DNA from: Paratinospora sagittata
Taxonomy: Eukaryota > Streptophyta > Magnoliopsida > Ranunculales > Menispermaceae
Reading direction: 5' to 3'
NCBI GenBank assembly: GCA_035771175.1
Contig: CM069600.1
Location: 2,013,501 to 2,077,500 of the forward strand
DNA length: 64,000 nucleotides
How positions within the stretch are numbered: the stretch's first letter is position 1; every line of letters begins with the position of its first letter. Shown here piece by piece: positions 28,362 through 42,045 of the stretch. The translations under genes were made by a program, and so were the position numbers. A model generated the notes under the pieces. The model worked only from the letters and a program-made list of their open reading frames with translations, searched no databases and was not told where the DNA came from.

Positions 28362-31300
28362 TCAAGGTTGGTGATATGAGTTTCCTTCAGGTTCATGATG
28401 ATCACCAATTGGGGGGCTCACAACAGAAATATCAACACTGCTTCCGTCCGCATCAGGGGCTATTTCCCTCACGTCGGCTATCCTTGAATCTGTTGCCCTA
28501 ATGTCATTCCACTCTCCATCTCCAATTGATCGGAGATCAACTTGGTCAACAGCCACTTGTACCACGCCATCCCTGGAAACTGGGATTGATCTTGAAATGC
28601 TGAGGCATTCTTTGTCGACATTTTCTTCTGACAAATCGACATGTTTTGTTAATGGAAGAGTGTTGGTAACATCTGAACAAGACTCGGTTTTCTCTTCTGA
28701 GACTTGCTTTGTATCAGTTTGTTGTCTGTTCAGAAGGAAAAGATATCAATCAATTTTTGTTTTTTATTTTTAATGAGAAGAAACAAAATTTTAATAGAAA
28801 AGAAAGAAAACATACAAAGTCTGCCCTGATCTATCAATCAAATTTGTCCAAGTACAATTAGAAGTGAATTGTAAATCATAACATAACTGGAGCTGGGAAC
28901 TGCAGAATGGAGGTGTGGGAACTAAATACTAATGATAAACGGTTAAAACATAAACGGGTAGTTCGGAACTGGTTCAACATGCCAATAACTAGGGTGGGCT
29001 AGTTTCCAGGACCTGCTTCCTAGGTTTACTCCCTATGAGACGAAAAAATTGCAATTCCAGAGAGGTGGTAGCTCCATTGGAGCCAGAATGACATGTTTCA
29101 TGGTTCTTACTTCTTAATCTCATGATACCATACTATTTTTGCTTTGGACATTTCATAAAAGATTTAGGAGCCCATTGAAGAAAACGGCTTTACTAACGTT
29201 GAAATATCTTGTTCACACTCCAAGCAAATTAAAAGTAGTGCTTCTCCCCACACACAGACATTTTCAAAAAGAGAAGCTCGTGCGTCCGTGTGTTGTATAT
29301 AGGTTACATGAATTCACTTCCTACACTCCATTCTATCAAAGGTTATGTCCGCATTTAATTACAAGAAGCGGGGACGTCCTAGCCTTTCGTGTAGTTTGAT
29401 AAAGATTTATGTCACAATTGTTCCGACAAAGTTTTACATTGACTGTCAGCTACCTAACGCAACCCTCCTCCTTTACCCGGGCTTGAAACCGGCCAAGGAG
29501 GAGTTTGATATATTTTTGTGTGTGTGTGTGTGCACGCGCGTGTAGAGAGAGAGAGAGAGAACACATTGTTCTATATGCATCTTGTATTAAGTATTAACTA
29601 AAAGTTTTTCTTAATTTTTTTATGTATTACTTTTAAAAAAATTTGAGGCTTGTGCTTCAATTAGACCTCATGATTTTTTTTTTTAAAACATTGAGCATGA
29701 TTGATATGTTATAATACAAACAATTGACACATGTTCCTCTAAAGAATAAAATAAATATAATTCAAGAGAAAAATCAGGAACTAAAACATGGAGGAAAGTT
29801 ATTCAAATGTAAATCTAATGTAATCAAAGGAGATCAAATGTAAAACCTTTGAACTTGTGCTTGTAACATGGCAATATGTGCTAGAAGCTCCTCATTGCTT
29901 TTGGCAGCAGCTAACTCTTTCTCCATTGCCTCCTTTGCCTTAGCTTCAGAATCTGCCTCTGCAACCCTTGCTCTCTCTTCAGCTCTAACAACAGCTCCTT
30001 CTAATATAACAACACGTTCTCTAGCTTTTCCTAGCTCTGAGCGCCACAATTGAGCCTCACGAAAGGCAGAGTCTCTTTGCTTCAGAAGTTCATCTCTCTC
30101 CTTACTCAGAAACCAAACTTTTTCCTCAGATGCTCTCAACTGGTAAGAAACCCAAACTCAATGGAAGTTAGAACATCCAAAGTAACATAGAATGTCATCA
30201 AAAGATAATAAGATCTAAATCAGGAAGGATCTAAGAGTAAAATGAGTAGATGTATTGACAGCAAAACAAGTCCATTTGGTGGCAATTCCCACAAAAAATT
30301 AAAAGAATAAAGAAACAAAAAGGAAGGATCCTCAATCTCATCCTAGTTCATGAACAGTGGAGAAAGACTTCAAAATATGTCTCTATAATGATAACCTAGA
30401 AAATGAATGTTATTAATATCAAAACACCAATAGAGAGCAACAAGTGCTGAAAAGAAAACATATAAAAGAGACATTTTCTTTACCATTTACTACTGATTGT
30501 AACCAACTTATAAGACACTAGACTATATCATATATGTAAATTCCATAAAAGTATTAAATAAGTTAAGCAGTAGATGAACCTTTTCCCTATCATCAATGTG
30601 AGAATATTGTTTGCTTTTAGACCCATGCCACCCCAGTTTTGTTTCCACACCATCAACTCTTGGAAAAAACAACAATAATAATTAGTCACATGTACATGGA
30701 TCAAAAACCCTTTTCTCTTGGGTGTCATGGGACTAGAAGAATCCACTCCTCTTAGGACCCCCCACTTCCTCGTGGACACACTTCCAACTAGTGATTGGCC
30801 CAAATATCACTTTCTCATATCCTGGCCCTCTAAGCTTGACCTAATAGACTCGATCACAGTGTCGCTACTCAATCATATGCTAGGGTCAATTTGAATAAAC
30901 CGAGCCTCTGAGTCATCTTAGCCCAAGCTAACTCACCCTTTAGGTCAAACCCACAAGATCAAGTGCAAGTTAGAGTTCTTCATGTCACATAGACACAAAT
31001 TTAAAATAGGTTTTTTATAGATCACATTTAGAGTCAATATTATAATTACGCTCCTAGGACCTCTATTCTCAACAACTACAATCCTCATGCTAAAGTACCA
31101 AGTACAATCCTAAATCTGCAATAATTAAAAAAAGAGGTGAGCAAAAGCCCAATGGGTTGCATGAGATTCATAACCAAGTTTTTTTTTAGTATATTAGAGA
31201 TGAATCAAGTGGACAAATAAGCATAGAATATCACAAGTAAAGATGCATGTGTGTTTCAAAGATTAAATGTTTTAATTATCATCATATGTATAATATAATC

Positions 31301-34300
31301 TATGTTTCTTGTCAAAAAAAAAGAAAAAAAGATTAAATGCACAATACAACTATTTAACGAATTTCAAGTAGTCCCTCAAAAGCTCTATATTTTTGCATTT
31401 AACCCTTCTTCATTATTATCAATCAACACAATGTCATTGGTAAAAAAATACCCAACGATGGACTCCCATAAGCATATAACTAGTCGACTCGTTCATTACT
31501 AGAGTAAACTAATAAGAGTTAGCAATTTCCCCTAGACCAGAGTTATCAGAATCACAAACTTCGTATTTCCTAGTGCTGTAAGAGAATAAGAGAAAATAGA
31601 TTTAAAAAAATCTGTATTTTCCTTAACTTTGGGAACTAAGTATTAGTTGGGAAAAAGCCGAGTTCAGTTGAGTTGAGTTAGGAGCTGATGATTCTTTCAT
31701 AATGGCTCTAATCAGGAACAAGATTTTGGTTCCAAATTGCCTCTGATAAAAATATGTACTTTCTCTGGTGAAGAGGGTAAGTAGTACTTATCAATGTTTG
31801 AAATGTTTTACAGTAATTTTCAAGCCTAAAATTGATTCATGCCGAAGAATTAAAATAAAATCTTCTATTGTATATGTGATTCATATTATCAACAAAGATT
31901 ATATATATAGTACTGGCAAATTCCACACTATGTTCAAGAAATGAAGTGAAATATTCACACCTTTGACATGGATGATTCCAGCTGCTTCTGTGAATCATTT
32001 GTAAGACGTTCAATTTCTGTGCAGGCAATTCTCCTTTGTTCATCCATTGTGTGAGCTGCCGTAGCCGCAGCCTCAGCAGCTTCAGCAGTCTCAGAAAGCT
32101 TATCAGATATCTCCTTTATGGTTGAGTCTCGCGCGCGAAGATCCCGAGCCAACTGTTGCAATTCCTCATCTTTCACTCTTAGTGTCTCCTGCAAAATAGA
32201 AACCAATCAATCGAAGAAATAAAAAATTTATAAAAAAAAAAGAGGCAATATGGAACGAAGAAGGTGTAATCGCAATCTTCTTTTCCTTCTCTATACCTTT
32301 TTAAGGAGGGGGTAACTTAACAAAATCCATGGGAAAAACAATGTGTCAGTAGTTCTTTTTGTGTACCTCAACCTCTTCGAGCAAGTTAGATATGGAAATC
32401 ATGACGAATAAATTTATACAAGAATCTACAAATCAATATGAACTAAAAAGATCCCACAAGTCACAGTTGTCCCCTCAGAAAAGAGCCTACTTGGGATCTT
32501 TGCTGCCACAAGATGGTCACTCCACTAAACTAGAGGACAAGTTCCTTCTGATGAACCAAGCATATTAATGGAAAATATAAAGAAGAAGAATACTATAAAT
32601 ATGGCATCAATAGGAAACATAATTTATAGTAAACTGCAGTTTTACTACTACTACTAGAAGTATTTAGCAGTTTTAACAGTAATTTAAGAACTTAAGGCAA
32701 TTTCCTATATTGCTATTCTTAGCAAGTTCTAGGTATTGTATCACTGTTATGTAGGTTATATTGGCTAAAACTAATAAAATTCAAAGGATTATTTTAAGTC
32801 TTCCATGAAGTTTTAGAATAGTAAGAATTATACATTGACTTTGTAATAGTTTTTTTTTTTTTTTGACAAGAAACATTCTATATATTAATAAGAATAAAAT
32901 ATGTACAGCCTAGGTTGCATTTTAGTTGTTTGTTTAAGTAATGAGTTGTACTTGATTTAAAGGTCTTTTTAAGCCTCCATCAACATGCAATTGCTTCACT
33001 TTTACGGGAGAACTAAAATAAAGAATTTCTCCTTAAACTGCAAGCTTGTTGTCAGCTTTAAAACGTGTGATTCCATGTTTAAGTATGTTTAAGTCTGAAG
33101 ATCTTGTTGGATTCAACTCCATAAACAGATTAGACATGTGAATCTTTTACAGTGTAGTTGAACTACAATTGTTTCATCTTACAATGTAACTCTGCCCTCA
33201 CAAGTATATTAGTGGTAATGCTGAGTATTACCAAACACTCATAACCAAAGAATTTAAAATTTTGCACATCTAAATTTTTCATGAAACCACACAGTATGCT
33301 ACTTAACCTTTTTTTTTTCTTTTTTTTTTCCAAAAAGAAAAACAAGTTATCTGAGTCCATGATAAAAACATATAATTTCATGAACATGCTGCTGATGCAA
33401 AGAATAAGAAAATGAAAAGGACAGGCCAAGTAAGTTGAAATAGAAAACTATTGCACTATTTCTAATGATTTGCAAAGACTTTCCTCTTGTATGATTCATT
33501 TTTGAGGATATTCATAGTCAAATACTTTTCTAGTGACATGGTTGCAAGTATGCGTAGATAGGGCTGAAAACAAAAATGAACGGAACTGGTAAAATTGGTT
33601 TAGTTTGGTTAAGTTTTTAGTTTTTAAAAAGTCTGGTTCAATTTTTGTTCAAAAAAATTATAAACCAATAAGCTTGGTTCAGTGTATGACTTAAGACCTT
33701 GTTAGACTGATTTAAAACCTCTTTACAAAATATGGTTCAATTTTTGTTTGAAAAATCAAAAGGGGGTACAAGTGCATGAGGCTCCCGCTATTGTGAACAG
33801 AAGATGCACGCAGGCCCTTACCTCCACATTGGAGAGGTTGTTTCAAGATTTGAAGTTGTGGCCTCCAGGTCACAATGAAGCAACCTCAACCTTTGCACTA
33901 AAGCTTGGCTCTTCTAGTTTTTACAAAAGGAGGTTAATATTTAGTTCTTATAAAAATAATGATAAAACCAAGATATCCCTCAAACACTCTATGGGTGCAC
34001 TTGTAACTCTTCTAGGATATACGAGAACTAAACTAAAATGAATAAATCAACATAAGACATGCAAAGCAACCAACATACCTTCTTTATGATATATGGGAAC
34101 CAAACTAAAATGAATAATCAACATAAGACATGTAAAGCAACCAACATACCTTCATAATTGCCAGATCATCCATTGGAGCTTCATTAATCCGATTGCTAAC
34201 AATGCCGAGAGCAGCTCTCATACATATCCTCATTGCCGCTTCAATTTCTTTAGTAGATTCAAGAGCTGTTGAATTTGCAGCAGCAACTACAGTTGCCACA

Positions 34301-37300
34301 GTTCCTAATTTTGCAGAGCCATTCCCACTTAATGAATTTACAGCTTCTTTATGGGCCTTCAGAACCAATTGAGTCGCACTATTTGATGAACAGTCAAGAA
34401 CAATAATCAGAAATGATACAACTGCGGCTACAAAAAAATAAAAGCTGCTGGTATAACAAGTATTCAGTTAATAGAACATAAACATGAAGAATAGATAAAT
34501 GTGAAGTGGCAGGAGAATTTGTTGGCACAATTTCTATGAAATATTCCAAAAAGAAAAAGAAAAAGAAGAAGAAGCATCTTAATTTCAAATGATACAAGGA
34601 AAGACGCAGCAAATGTTTCAGAATATTAAATTTGTACTGAATGAAATTTCTTAACACAACAATCTCCAACCAATAAAAAGAATGACAGACCATTCAACAC
34701 CAAGCCAATAGATGTACTAGGTGTATAGCATCCTCGTAGGGTGGAACGGGTGTTATGTGTGTATCGGATGTTTAAAAAAGAAGGAAATAAAGAACTTGAC
34801 TAAGGTCACAATTATCTTTTATAATTATCCATATCCATATTATTTTAGACCATCCTCTTCCTCTATCATTACTGTGAATTATCAATCCATTACTCTTCTT
34901 AACTAGTGCAGCTAATTGTTTTTGTTACATATGTCCAAACCATCTTAATAGGTCAATTTTCAATTTCTCCAACTGAGTCTACTCATACCATTGCTCAAAT
35001 ACGGTCATTTATAAATTTATGTTTTAATGTTTTACCACATCTCATCCTGACATTAACATTCCCATTAGTCCATTACACCTAATTTATTAACATGTTGTTT
35101 CTATATTTCCACACCATCGCTACTTTTGTTTTCCATATGTAATTTTAAACAAGGGCATAAAGAAATGTCCACATACACAAATTACATTCACAATAAATAC
35201 AAGTTTACTAACAAAAGCCATCAAAAAGCTAAAGTGACCTAAAAATTTGTAAACTTATATTCCTTCTACAATATAGAAACACAAGAAAGCTCTATATACT
35301 TACTGTAAAGTTGATACCCAAGCTCTAGCAGCACCAGGAGTCTCAGCACACAAGAAATACTCCTTTTTTTGTGGGGTTGCAATATCTAGTAAGAGAAGTC
35401 AAGAAGTACAAATAACATTATGCATGTAGATCCATCAATACACAGATGGTTGTTAGAGTTAAAATGTTGTGTGAGGATACAAACACAGCAGCCGTCATAT
35501 TTTGGTAGTCCACTGCACAAGAAGGCAAATAAGAAAGCATCTTAGATTAAAAAAAAAAAATCTATAGATAAGTAATCTCTATGCATTGATATAGCAACCA
35601 AAGGCATCATTCTTTTTTGATAATCTATCTTACTGGAAGTTGACAGGAGATATGGTAATTGTGCTATTTGCATCAAATATAATGGATCCCTTGATAACTG
35701 GCTCATTTCTCCGCATCCTAGAAAATTGCAAATAGAAGTCACAATTAGAATGTAATGCTCCTTCAACAATGATATATTTTGGGGGGAAAAAGTGGGGAAA
35801 TAATATGCTTGAAAATGGAAATCTTATTTGAAGCATACTGGAGTACTTACTTGTATTCCATTTTTCCGGTGGTTGGGTCTAGGATCATCCATCGCTCATT
35901 CCATTTCCTAAGCTGTTCAAAGATACTAACTCATATCAACAAGAAAAGATGAGAAAGAAGGTAACTTTGCCCAAATAGATAAATGAATAAGCAGATATAT
36001 CGCCATAAGTTAACCATAAGCAGCTAGCACCAGGCCACCTTAAATATTGTACTTTAATTACTAAACAAAGTTACTGTTGGCAACCATTAGGCCCATTACA
36101 AACATAACATCTCCATGGACAAAAATACTATCCACTACAGATCAACCTCAACCAGTTCAATTCAAACGAAAAGAAGAAGAAGAAAATGAAATGAAAGAAG
36201 CAACACTCACGGTTGCATTGTGACTGGACCTGATCATATTCCATCCCAAGCCCATGAGGCTCCAACATTGGAGTTCTGGAGCACAATTGCCACCTTACCC
36301 TCATTCAAAAGATCTAATTTCATAAGGCACTATCTAGAGCAGGTAATTTGACAGTGATAGAAAAGTTCCCATTTTTAACATATGATTTGACTTCCTAACT
36401 AGAGATAAGGGAAACTAAATCATTTCAATATCATCTCTCGAAACTAAATACCTGTGAAGTTGATTGGTTTGTCAAAGGAGTCATCAATTACCAAGCTAAT
36501 ATAGTATCCAAGCATAGGCAACATTGATAAAACTTATTTACACTTCTATTAACCATGGCACAAAAAGCATTGATGCTTCCATGTTAGACCTTGAGCTTTC
36601 AGAGTACTTGTATTGTTGGGTTCTCCATTGCACTGTGAGCCAACACTGATCAATCAAAATTGAACCAACCTAATAGCTCTAATCACAAACCTGGACTTCT
36701 TAGCCCAAGAATCAACTTGAATTACCTTGACTTCTTTGTTAGATTATTAACTAGCGAAATACTTAATCCTGCTCCCATTTACAGTTTTCTAATGGAAATA
36801 AGTGAGGGAAAACTTGTAAACACACTGGTTTTCAAAGGGAAGGATGTCACAATTTGTCTTCAATCTCACAACATCACAATCTAACACAAACACCTTCCCC
36901 ACAATAGCATTTGGAGACAAACAGCGACAATTCATTCGTTAACTTCCCTCAAGTCTCACTTTATAGACAAGATCCAATTAATTTGAAACAAGTGGTTGTT
37001 TTCAAAAATATAAAAAGTCATCTAAATATCAACAGTTCCATCCCTATATCATAGCAAAAATCTTTGTTCATTGACTAAGGTTTGTACAATGTAGCAAGAC
37101 ACTTCTCGATAATGATGGGAAGAGAAAACCTAATTCTAGTGATTTATATCCAACAATATTCACTTGCCTAATTGCAGCTAATTAAGCATTGAATCAATTA
37201 AAAAATTAAAGACTTACTCACACCATAACCGCCCAAGATGAACTCTAATAAATAAAACAATGTGATAGACATTTAAATAACAAAAGCAAAATAGTAGCCC

Positions 37301-40300
37301 ATCTCGAACTAAACTATGTAATCTTCAGTGCAAATGCCAAATGAACCAAAATATACAAAATGATTTATGGTTTGCGAAATGGGGAATAATCTTGATATTG
37401 ACTTATAGATCTCTCTAGAACAATTAAGCTCTTCTCCAAATATACAAAATGAAGTGTGGTTTGAAGATTTTTCTCATCCTTGGTCCTTTGACATTTAAAT
37501 TTTATGGCAATTTGAACCTCTTCATTCCACTATGAAGTTTTTTTGAACTAACGGTCCTCTTCTCTTTTATCTAACCGACATCTTTTGCTACATTTGTCAT
37601 TGTTACTAGTAGCTTGATATGTAATGTTGGGCTTCCACCTATTAGGTATAGCTTTTGGGTTAAGTAGTTTTTAAAATGGTATCAAAGCATAAGTTTTGTA
37701 AGAGGTCTTGGGTTCAAGTCTAGTTGTTTGCATTTTGCATGCTCTCATTTACAATATTGGTATTTGTCTCTCCTTCTCTCTATTCTTTCTCTCCATGTGC
37801 AGGATGGGGTTGTAAGTATGTAAATGAGAAAGAGTGTTAATAGTAGCTTCATATGCGTGTTGGGCCACCTCCTATTACCTATAGCTATTAGGTTCAATGG
37901 TATCTAACAGTTATGAACATAGCTATCACCTCATTAGATCAACTTTACATCTAAAAGGAAGTAAAGATATGTATAACCTTTGAAAAATAAGCCAACAATC
38001 TTAACCTTTTTGGTGTACTATGGTTGCAGGATGCAGAGAGTCTCAATCGTATTTTCTTCTCTTGTAGGGTGGCGAAAGAGATTTGGCATAAGTGGTATAT
38101 TTTTTCTGGTTATAGGTATATGGCACCACAAAATGTTTCAGAAGTGTTGTCACTTTGACACTCAGCACATTTGTCAAAGGCTGAGAGGGAAACTGGTCTT
38201 ATTGCATCATACGCTACGCTTTGGGCATTGTGGTTGGAACGTAACGATAGAGTGTTTAATGATAGTCACAAGGATGTGAAATAATTGAGGGAAAGTGTCA
38301 AATTATTAGCTTGTTCTTGGGTTCACGTGTCTGTTTGGGGCAATGGTCTTCCAATTTCTTCCTAGATATTGAATTGGAGCAATTGTTTGGTGTAATGGTG
38401 CTCATGTCTGACTAGAATGAGCCTTCTCTGTCCAGCTGGGTAGTTGGGGTGGTTGCTTATTTTTGGCGTGCACTCTTGGTGCACAGTGTCCACTTTTGTA
38501 TTTCTTCTATTATATTAATATGCACACTTGTTTCTGATAAAAAAAAAAAAGAAAATTAACCTTTTCGATAGAGTTTCAACCATAACTTATTTCATATTAG
38601 AGCTTGTGTTAAGATTAAGTAGAATTGCCAAGTAGGCTCTAAGTAACTTTCATTTTTAATCTTTAAATGTATAGTTATATGACCCCTGAACATGATTTAA
38701 GTTACCTAATTTAAGTTTATTGCAAACCCAAAATTGATAGTCCATCTTTTTCAAACATTACATGTGGGAATTCGGGTTGTCACAAGCCAGTCCGAGTTAA
38801 CACATAACAATTGATTTGGCGAGCCAAGGCTGACCAATCAAAATTGAACCAACCTAATAGCTTTAATCACAAACCCGGACTTCTTAACCCAAGAATCAAC
38901 TTGAGCTACCTTGACTTCTTTGTTAGATTATTAACTAGCGAAATACTTAATCCTACTCCCATTTGTAGTTTTCTAATGGAAATAAGAAAGGGAAAACTTG
39001 TAAACACACTGGTTTTCAAATGGAAGGATGTCACGAGTTGTCTTCAATCTCACAACACCACAATCTAACATAAACACCTTCACCACAATTGCATTCGGTG
39101 ACTAACAATGACTCTTTAACTTCCCTTAAGTCTCACTTTATAGACAAGATCCAATTAATTTGAAACACATGGTTGTTTTCAAGGCCCAATACAAGCCTAC
39201 AATGTATGTTTGTGCATCACTTTTTCATCAATCATCGTCCACAAAGACTAGAACCAACCCAACCTCTCTCAATAAAGGTGATCCCACTACTTCGCTTCAC
39301 AATAATAGGGGTTCTACCCATCATATTTGATGACACAATGAAACAAAAACATCATATTTGATGACACAATGAAACAAAAACCTTTCTCCATTCTTTGATT
39401 TCTTTCACTCTACTAGACGAGGATTTTAAAGCAACGTAGCTCATCTTCAACCTACCCTTTGACCCTCAACAAAAACTACCACTATATGAAACTCCATCAT
39501 CAACCTCCACGAGGACTAAGAAGTAAGATCAAAGCACGTGGGCTCAAACTCAATACATTTTCAATTCTCGAGCCTATAGGACAAAAAATAAATTAAATAC
39601 ATTCAATTTAGTATAGTAATCTATTTAAATAAAATTATTTGCCGCGTGGCTTGTGCTTCTAATGATTAAGTGGTGGGGAATGTAATTCATGACCTCATAG
39701 TTTCCTTTCATGCCAAATCATTTTTTATCGTAATAGTTTGCTTATTGTTTGTCATTAAAGAGGTGCAACCAAAACCAAGAGCCAAGTAAATTCAATTCCA
39801 CCTCCACCACTCTACGTGATACCCACACATCTAATCTCCGTAAAAGGAACCAGTAATTACTTTGAATCGCCCTAAATCTCACGATAACCTAACCTTTTGA
39901 TTCCAGGACAATGAAAAGAAACAAAATTTCACCATAAAAATTCAAAATTCAACGAAAAGCATCTGAAAAAAAAAATCCCAAACAAAACAAAAAAAAAAGA
40001 TAATTTATGCCAAAAAAAAAAAAAAGATGAAACTAATAAACAAAAGAAGCAGTAATTCAAACCAACTCCACTGGCAGAAAATTAAAAAAAACACAAAAAA
40101 ATCTTCAACTAAAAAACACAAAATCATAGACGCCGTACCGTCTCAGATCGTTTGAGAAGTGGCCCCTGCAACAGATTCCTCCCGGACCCGGACGTCAGCT
40201 GCCGCTTTATCTTCTCCAAGCTATTCTCAGTCTCACCCGCTCTCTACACCATCAAACCAAACCAAAAATCAAGATCAAAATCAAAATTCTCGAGAATTCA

Positions 40301-40427
40301 CGTGAATTCCGTTCATTTCAATTCTCTCAATAATTTCTATCTCTGTACATATATATTTGAGTTTGTGTGAAAAAAACCTAATTAATTGAACGGAGAACTT
40401 TACCGGAGAAGATCCGTTCGAAGACAT
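28362..40427 (-). CDS. SWAP70-like PH-domain coiled-coil protein
   Basis: Ten exons join in frame to 500 aa: 40427-40404, 40243-40139, 35912-35851, 35717-35634, 35512-35481, 35385-35304, 34378-34150, 32188-31961, 30139-29847, 28725-28362; all GT-AG. It matches the plant SWAP70 homologue as I recall it (Arabidopsis At2g30880, about 504 aa), a phosphoinositide-binding, Rho-GTPase-linked protein. The PH domain spans about residues 32-135 (GPLLKRSETLRKWNERWMIL, SIIFDANSTITISPVNFHGLPKYDG, KKEYFLCAETPGAARAWVSTL). A helical region with LVLKAHKEAVNSL follows (about 133-206), then a long coiled coil (about 207-385) with SELGKARERVVILEGAVVRAEE. The acidic tail holds EWNDIRATDSRIADVREI and ends YHQP. 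The second intron is 4.2 kb and full of repeats. No disabling change was seen; a CCF-to-CCV change at the exon 5 end is conservative. Confidence 0.95.
33560..33760. repeat. MITE-like block in SWAP70-like intron 7
   Basis: Words such as ggtttagtttggttaag, ggttcaatttttgttc and ccaataagcttggttcag repeat in the block, resembling the hAT-type repeat at 12905-13429. No open frame. Ends are unresolved. Confidence 0.35.
33762..33910 (-). mobile_element. SINE-like fragment in intron 7
   Basis: Contains gtgcatgaggctcccgc and tttcaagatttgaa...ctccaggtcacaat, a signature I recall from a SINE-like repeat that is widespread in eudicots (the minus strand carries the tRNA-like half). Truncated, non-coding; the 97-codon open frame over it is not a gene. 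Confidence 0.45.
34021..34150 (-). repeat. 71-bp tandem duplication at exon 7 donor
   Basis: The donor context of exon 7 (minus strand aag|gtatgttggttgc at 34150) is repeated 71 bases downstream (34079). Both copies sit beside aagcaaccaacatacctt and actaaaatgaat on the plus strand. The second donor is usable in sequence terms and would add 71 bases to the exon. Confidence 0.8.
36640..37030. repeat. Direct repeat copy A in intron 2
   Basis: About 390 bp are shared with 38812-39185: caaaattgaaccaacctaat, attattaactagcgaaatac, aaacacactggttttcaaa and agacaagatccaattaattt occur in both in the same order. The open frames over both copies (74 and 85 codons) are translations of the repeat, not genes. 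Possibly LTR remnants; no protein domain was seen between them. Confidence 0.8.
37601..37909 (+). mobile_element. TRIM retroelement in SWAP70-like intron 2
   Basis: Short direct repeats at 37601-37676 and 37835-37909 begin TGTTA(C/A)TAGTAGCTT and share atatg, ttgggc, cacct(c/a), tattag/cctat and atagct. The left one is followed at 37677 by tggtatcaaagc, which resembles the initiator-Met-tRNA primer-binding site. A purine-rich run (atgagaaagag) precedes the right one. Flanks are gtcat and gttat, a near-perfect 5-bp duplication. It is the same family as 20579-20881. Confidence 0.75.
37985..38551 (+). pseudogene. LINE 3' end relic in intron 2
   Basis: Plus-strand translation gives QDAESLNRIFFSCRVAKEIW and, after frame changes, YATLWALWLERNDRVFN and LLACSWVHVS, the plant LINE zinc-binding C terminus. 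It ends in an A-run at 38539-38550. Frame breaks show that it is dead. The gene that hosts it is on the opposite strand. Confidence 0.8.
38812..39185. repeat. Direct repeat copy B in intron 2
   Basis: Second copy of the segment at 36640-37030, same orientation, with several substitutions. The 1.8 kb between the copies contains the TRIM at 37601-37909 and the LINE end at 37985-38551. Confidence 0.8.
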
Positions 40428-41221
40428 GATCGGAGGAAATGAAGGAAGAAGCAGTTAGATGCAGAGGGAAGGAATTAGAGCAACAAGATTTTGAGATTTT
40501 ACGGAGAATAAGGTGATTTTTTTTTCGGTGCCGGTAGGGTAGAGTGACAGAGAGCTGTTTGGTTACACATAGACCTTGCAGTTGAAGTTATTGAGTTTAC
40601 AACTAATCCTGGACGCAAATTCCAACGAGGTAAGAGAGAGTTGCATCTTATGAACAATATGTAGGTGTCCGTATATAAAATTAAATAAATAATTTAACAA
40701 AATCAGCGCTGAACTTAGTTACGTCCTTATAAATTATAAATATAAACTTTAATTATTTTAACCATCTCTTAATGAGAGTAGCATTCCGTAAAAGTTGCAT
40801 TCACCCACTTAATTATGAGATTTGAACACGTATTTATAATATATACTTAATAACTTACTCCAAAGGAGACTCTTCAGCGCGCCACGTCAACATGCTTAGA
40901 AGATCATGTTTGACCCAAAAAAAAAAATTGTGGACTAATTCTTAATTTTGAAGATCTATTATGAATTAACCCCACAACCATACCTAAACAGTCATATAAA
41001 AACAAGTGTTCAAACTATTTTTTTTTTAAAGTAGCAATCATCTACGCCAGCTTATCCACATTATAAAGACTAATCTACTTGGAATGGGTACAACTAAAGG
41101 AACATAGTGGCATCGATATTAAATGAGTCTATAACATCCTAAGGATAAGCATTAAAATAAAAATTGTGGACTAATTCTTAATTTTGAAGACATAATAATG
41201 ATTAGCTGACAAAAAAATATT
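40428..41221. other. SWAP70-like upstream region and spacer
   Basis: The leader and promoter of the minus-strand SWAP70-like gene should lie just above 40427. GC-richer sequence runs to about 40600, then AT-rich DNA continues to the start of the inverted repeat. No further gene was seen. The segment attgtggactaattcttaattttgaaga occurs at both about 40929 and 41163. Confidence 0.5.
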
Positions 41222-41880
41222 AAAAAATGGGAGTATGATCTTAACCCCATTAGTTAATTTAACATTTCTACTTGACATCATTTTGTCCAAACGTGTTGTT
41301 GCCCATGTGATCTTGCAGCCTTTCTTGACTACTGTTACATGAAGATTTTTCCTGATTTTGTCTTAGTTGTGAGAGATGGCCATGGATGGTTGTCCGTCCT
41401 GATCTTCTGCCTAATTTTGTCCAAGTCTGAGAGATGTCGCAGCCTTTCTTGACTATTGCCCATGAAGTACTGTTACATGTGTTATCCTTTTCTTGAAACT
41501 CACTATAAATTTTAGGATGTTCTTCCCATTTGTATGCCGGAAGTTTTTCAACAAATAAAGACGCTACACAAATACTGTACAACGACAAAATTTATCAGCA
41601 CATATTACCCACGAAACTACTAAGGTATCATCATGTCAGCTTAATAAATTTTCTATTTTCATTCATAGCTAACCTTTATGGATTATTTTTTTTCTGACTC
41701 TTCTTGCCAAGCATATGAATGATAAGATTTATTGTTGATCTGTCCCGAACATCGTCAACTTCGGAGTCTCAAGATCCGAAACTAAAACCAAACAAACAAC
41801 AAAAAATAGTAAGATATAGACATAGAGATATAATACGTTAACACCAAATACATAAACCCCAAAAAATTTGTAACAAAAAT

Positions 41881-41967
41881 CTACCTGACATCAAAGCTTC
41901 CTCCAGATTTCGACTCTCGAATTTGCTCGAAAATAGGTATTTTCCATATTCCGACACCAAATCCATG
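41881..41967 (-). pseudogene. Exon 1 fragment of an unrecognised gene (left arm)
   Basis: On the minus strand an ATG opens [20 protein letters not shown] and reads on to EEALMS before a gt donor at about 41884. The next exon (VSDLETPKLTMFGTDQ) lies further down the minus strand at about 41730-41780 after a ttttag acceptor. The same pair is present in the right arm. The source gene is not recognised. Confidence 0.6.
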
Positions 41968-42045
41968 AAAATTGCAACCAAAAACAAAAATTAGAACATA
42001 AAAAAGCGATAAAAAACAATGAATCGAGCTTGAGAACGAGAAGGG

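Noticed and set aside
30528..31100. Possible gene in SWAP70-like intron 8 (91-codon frame)
   Set aside because: No recognisable protein and no splice support; sequence resembles decayed transposable-element DNA.
41268..41588. 106-codon minus frame, mirrored at 59276-59596
   Set aside because: Conserved only because the arms are recent copies. Differences between the copies do not favour silent sites, and no domain is visible.
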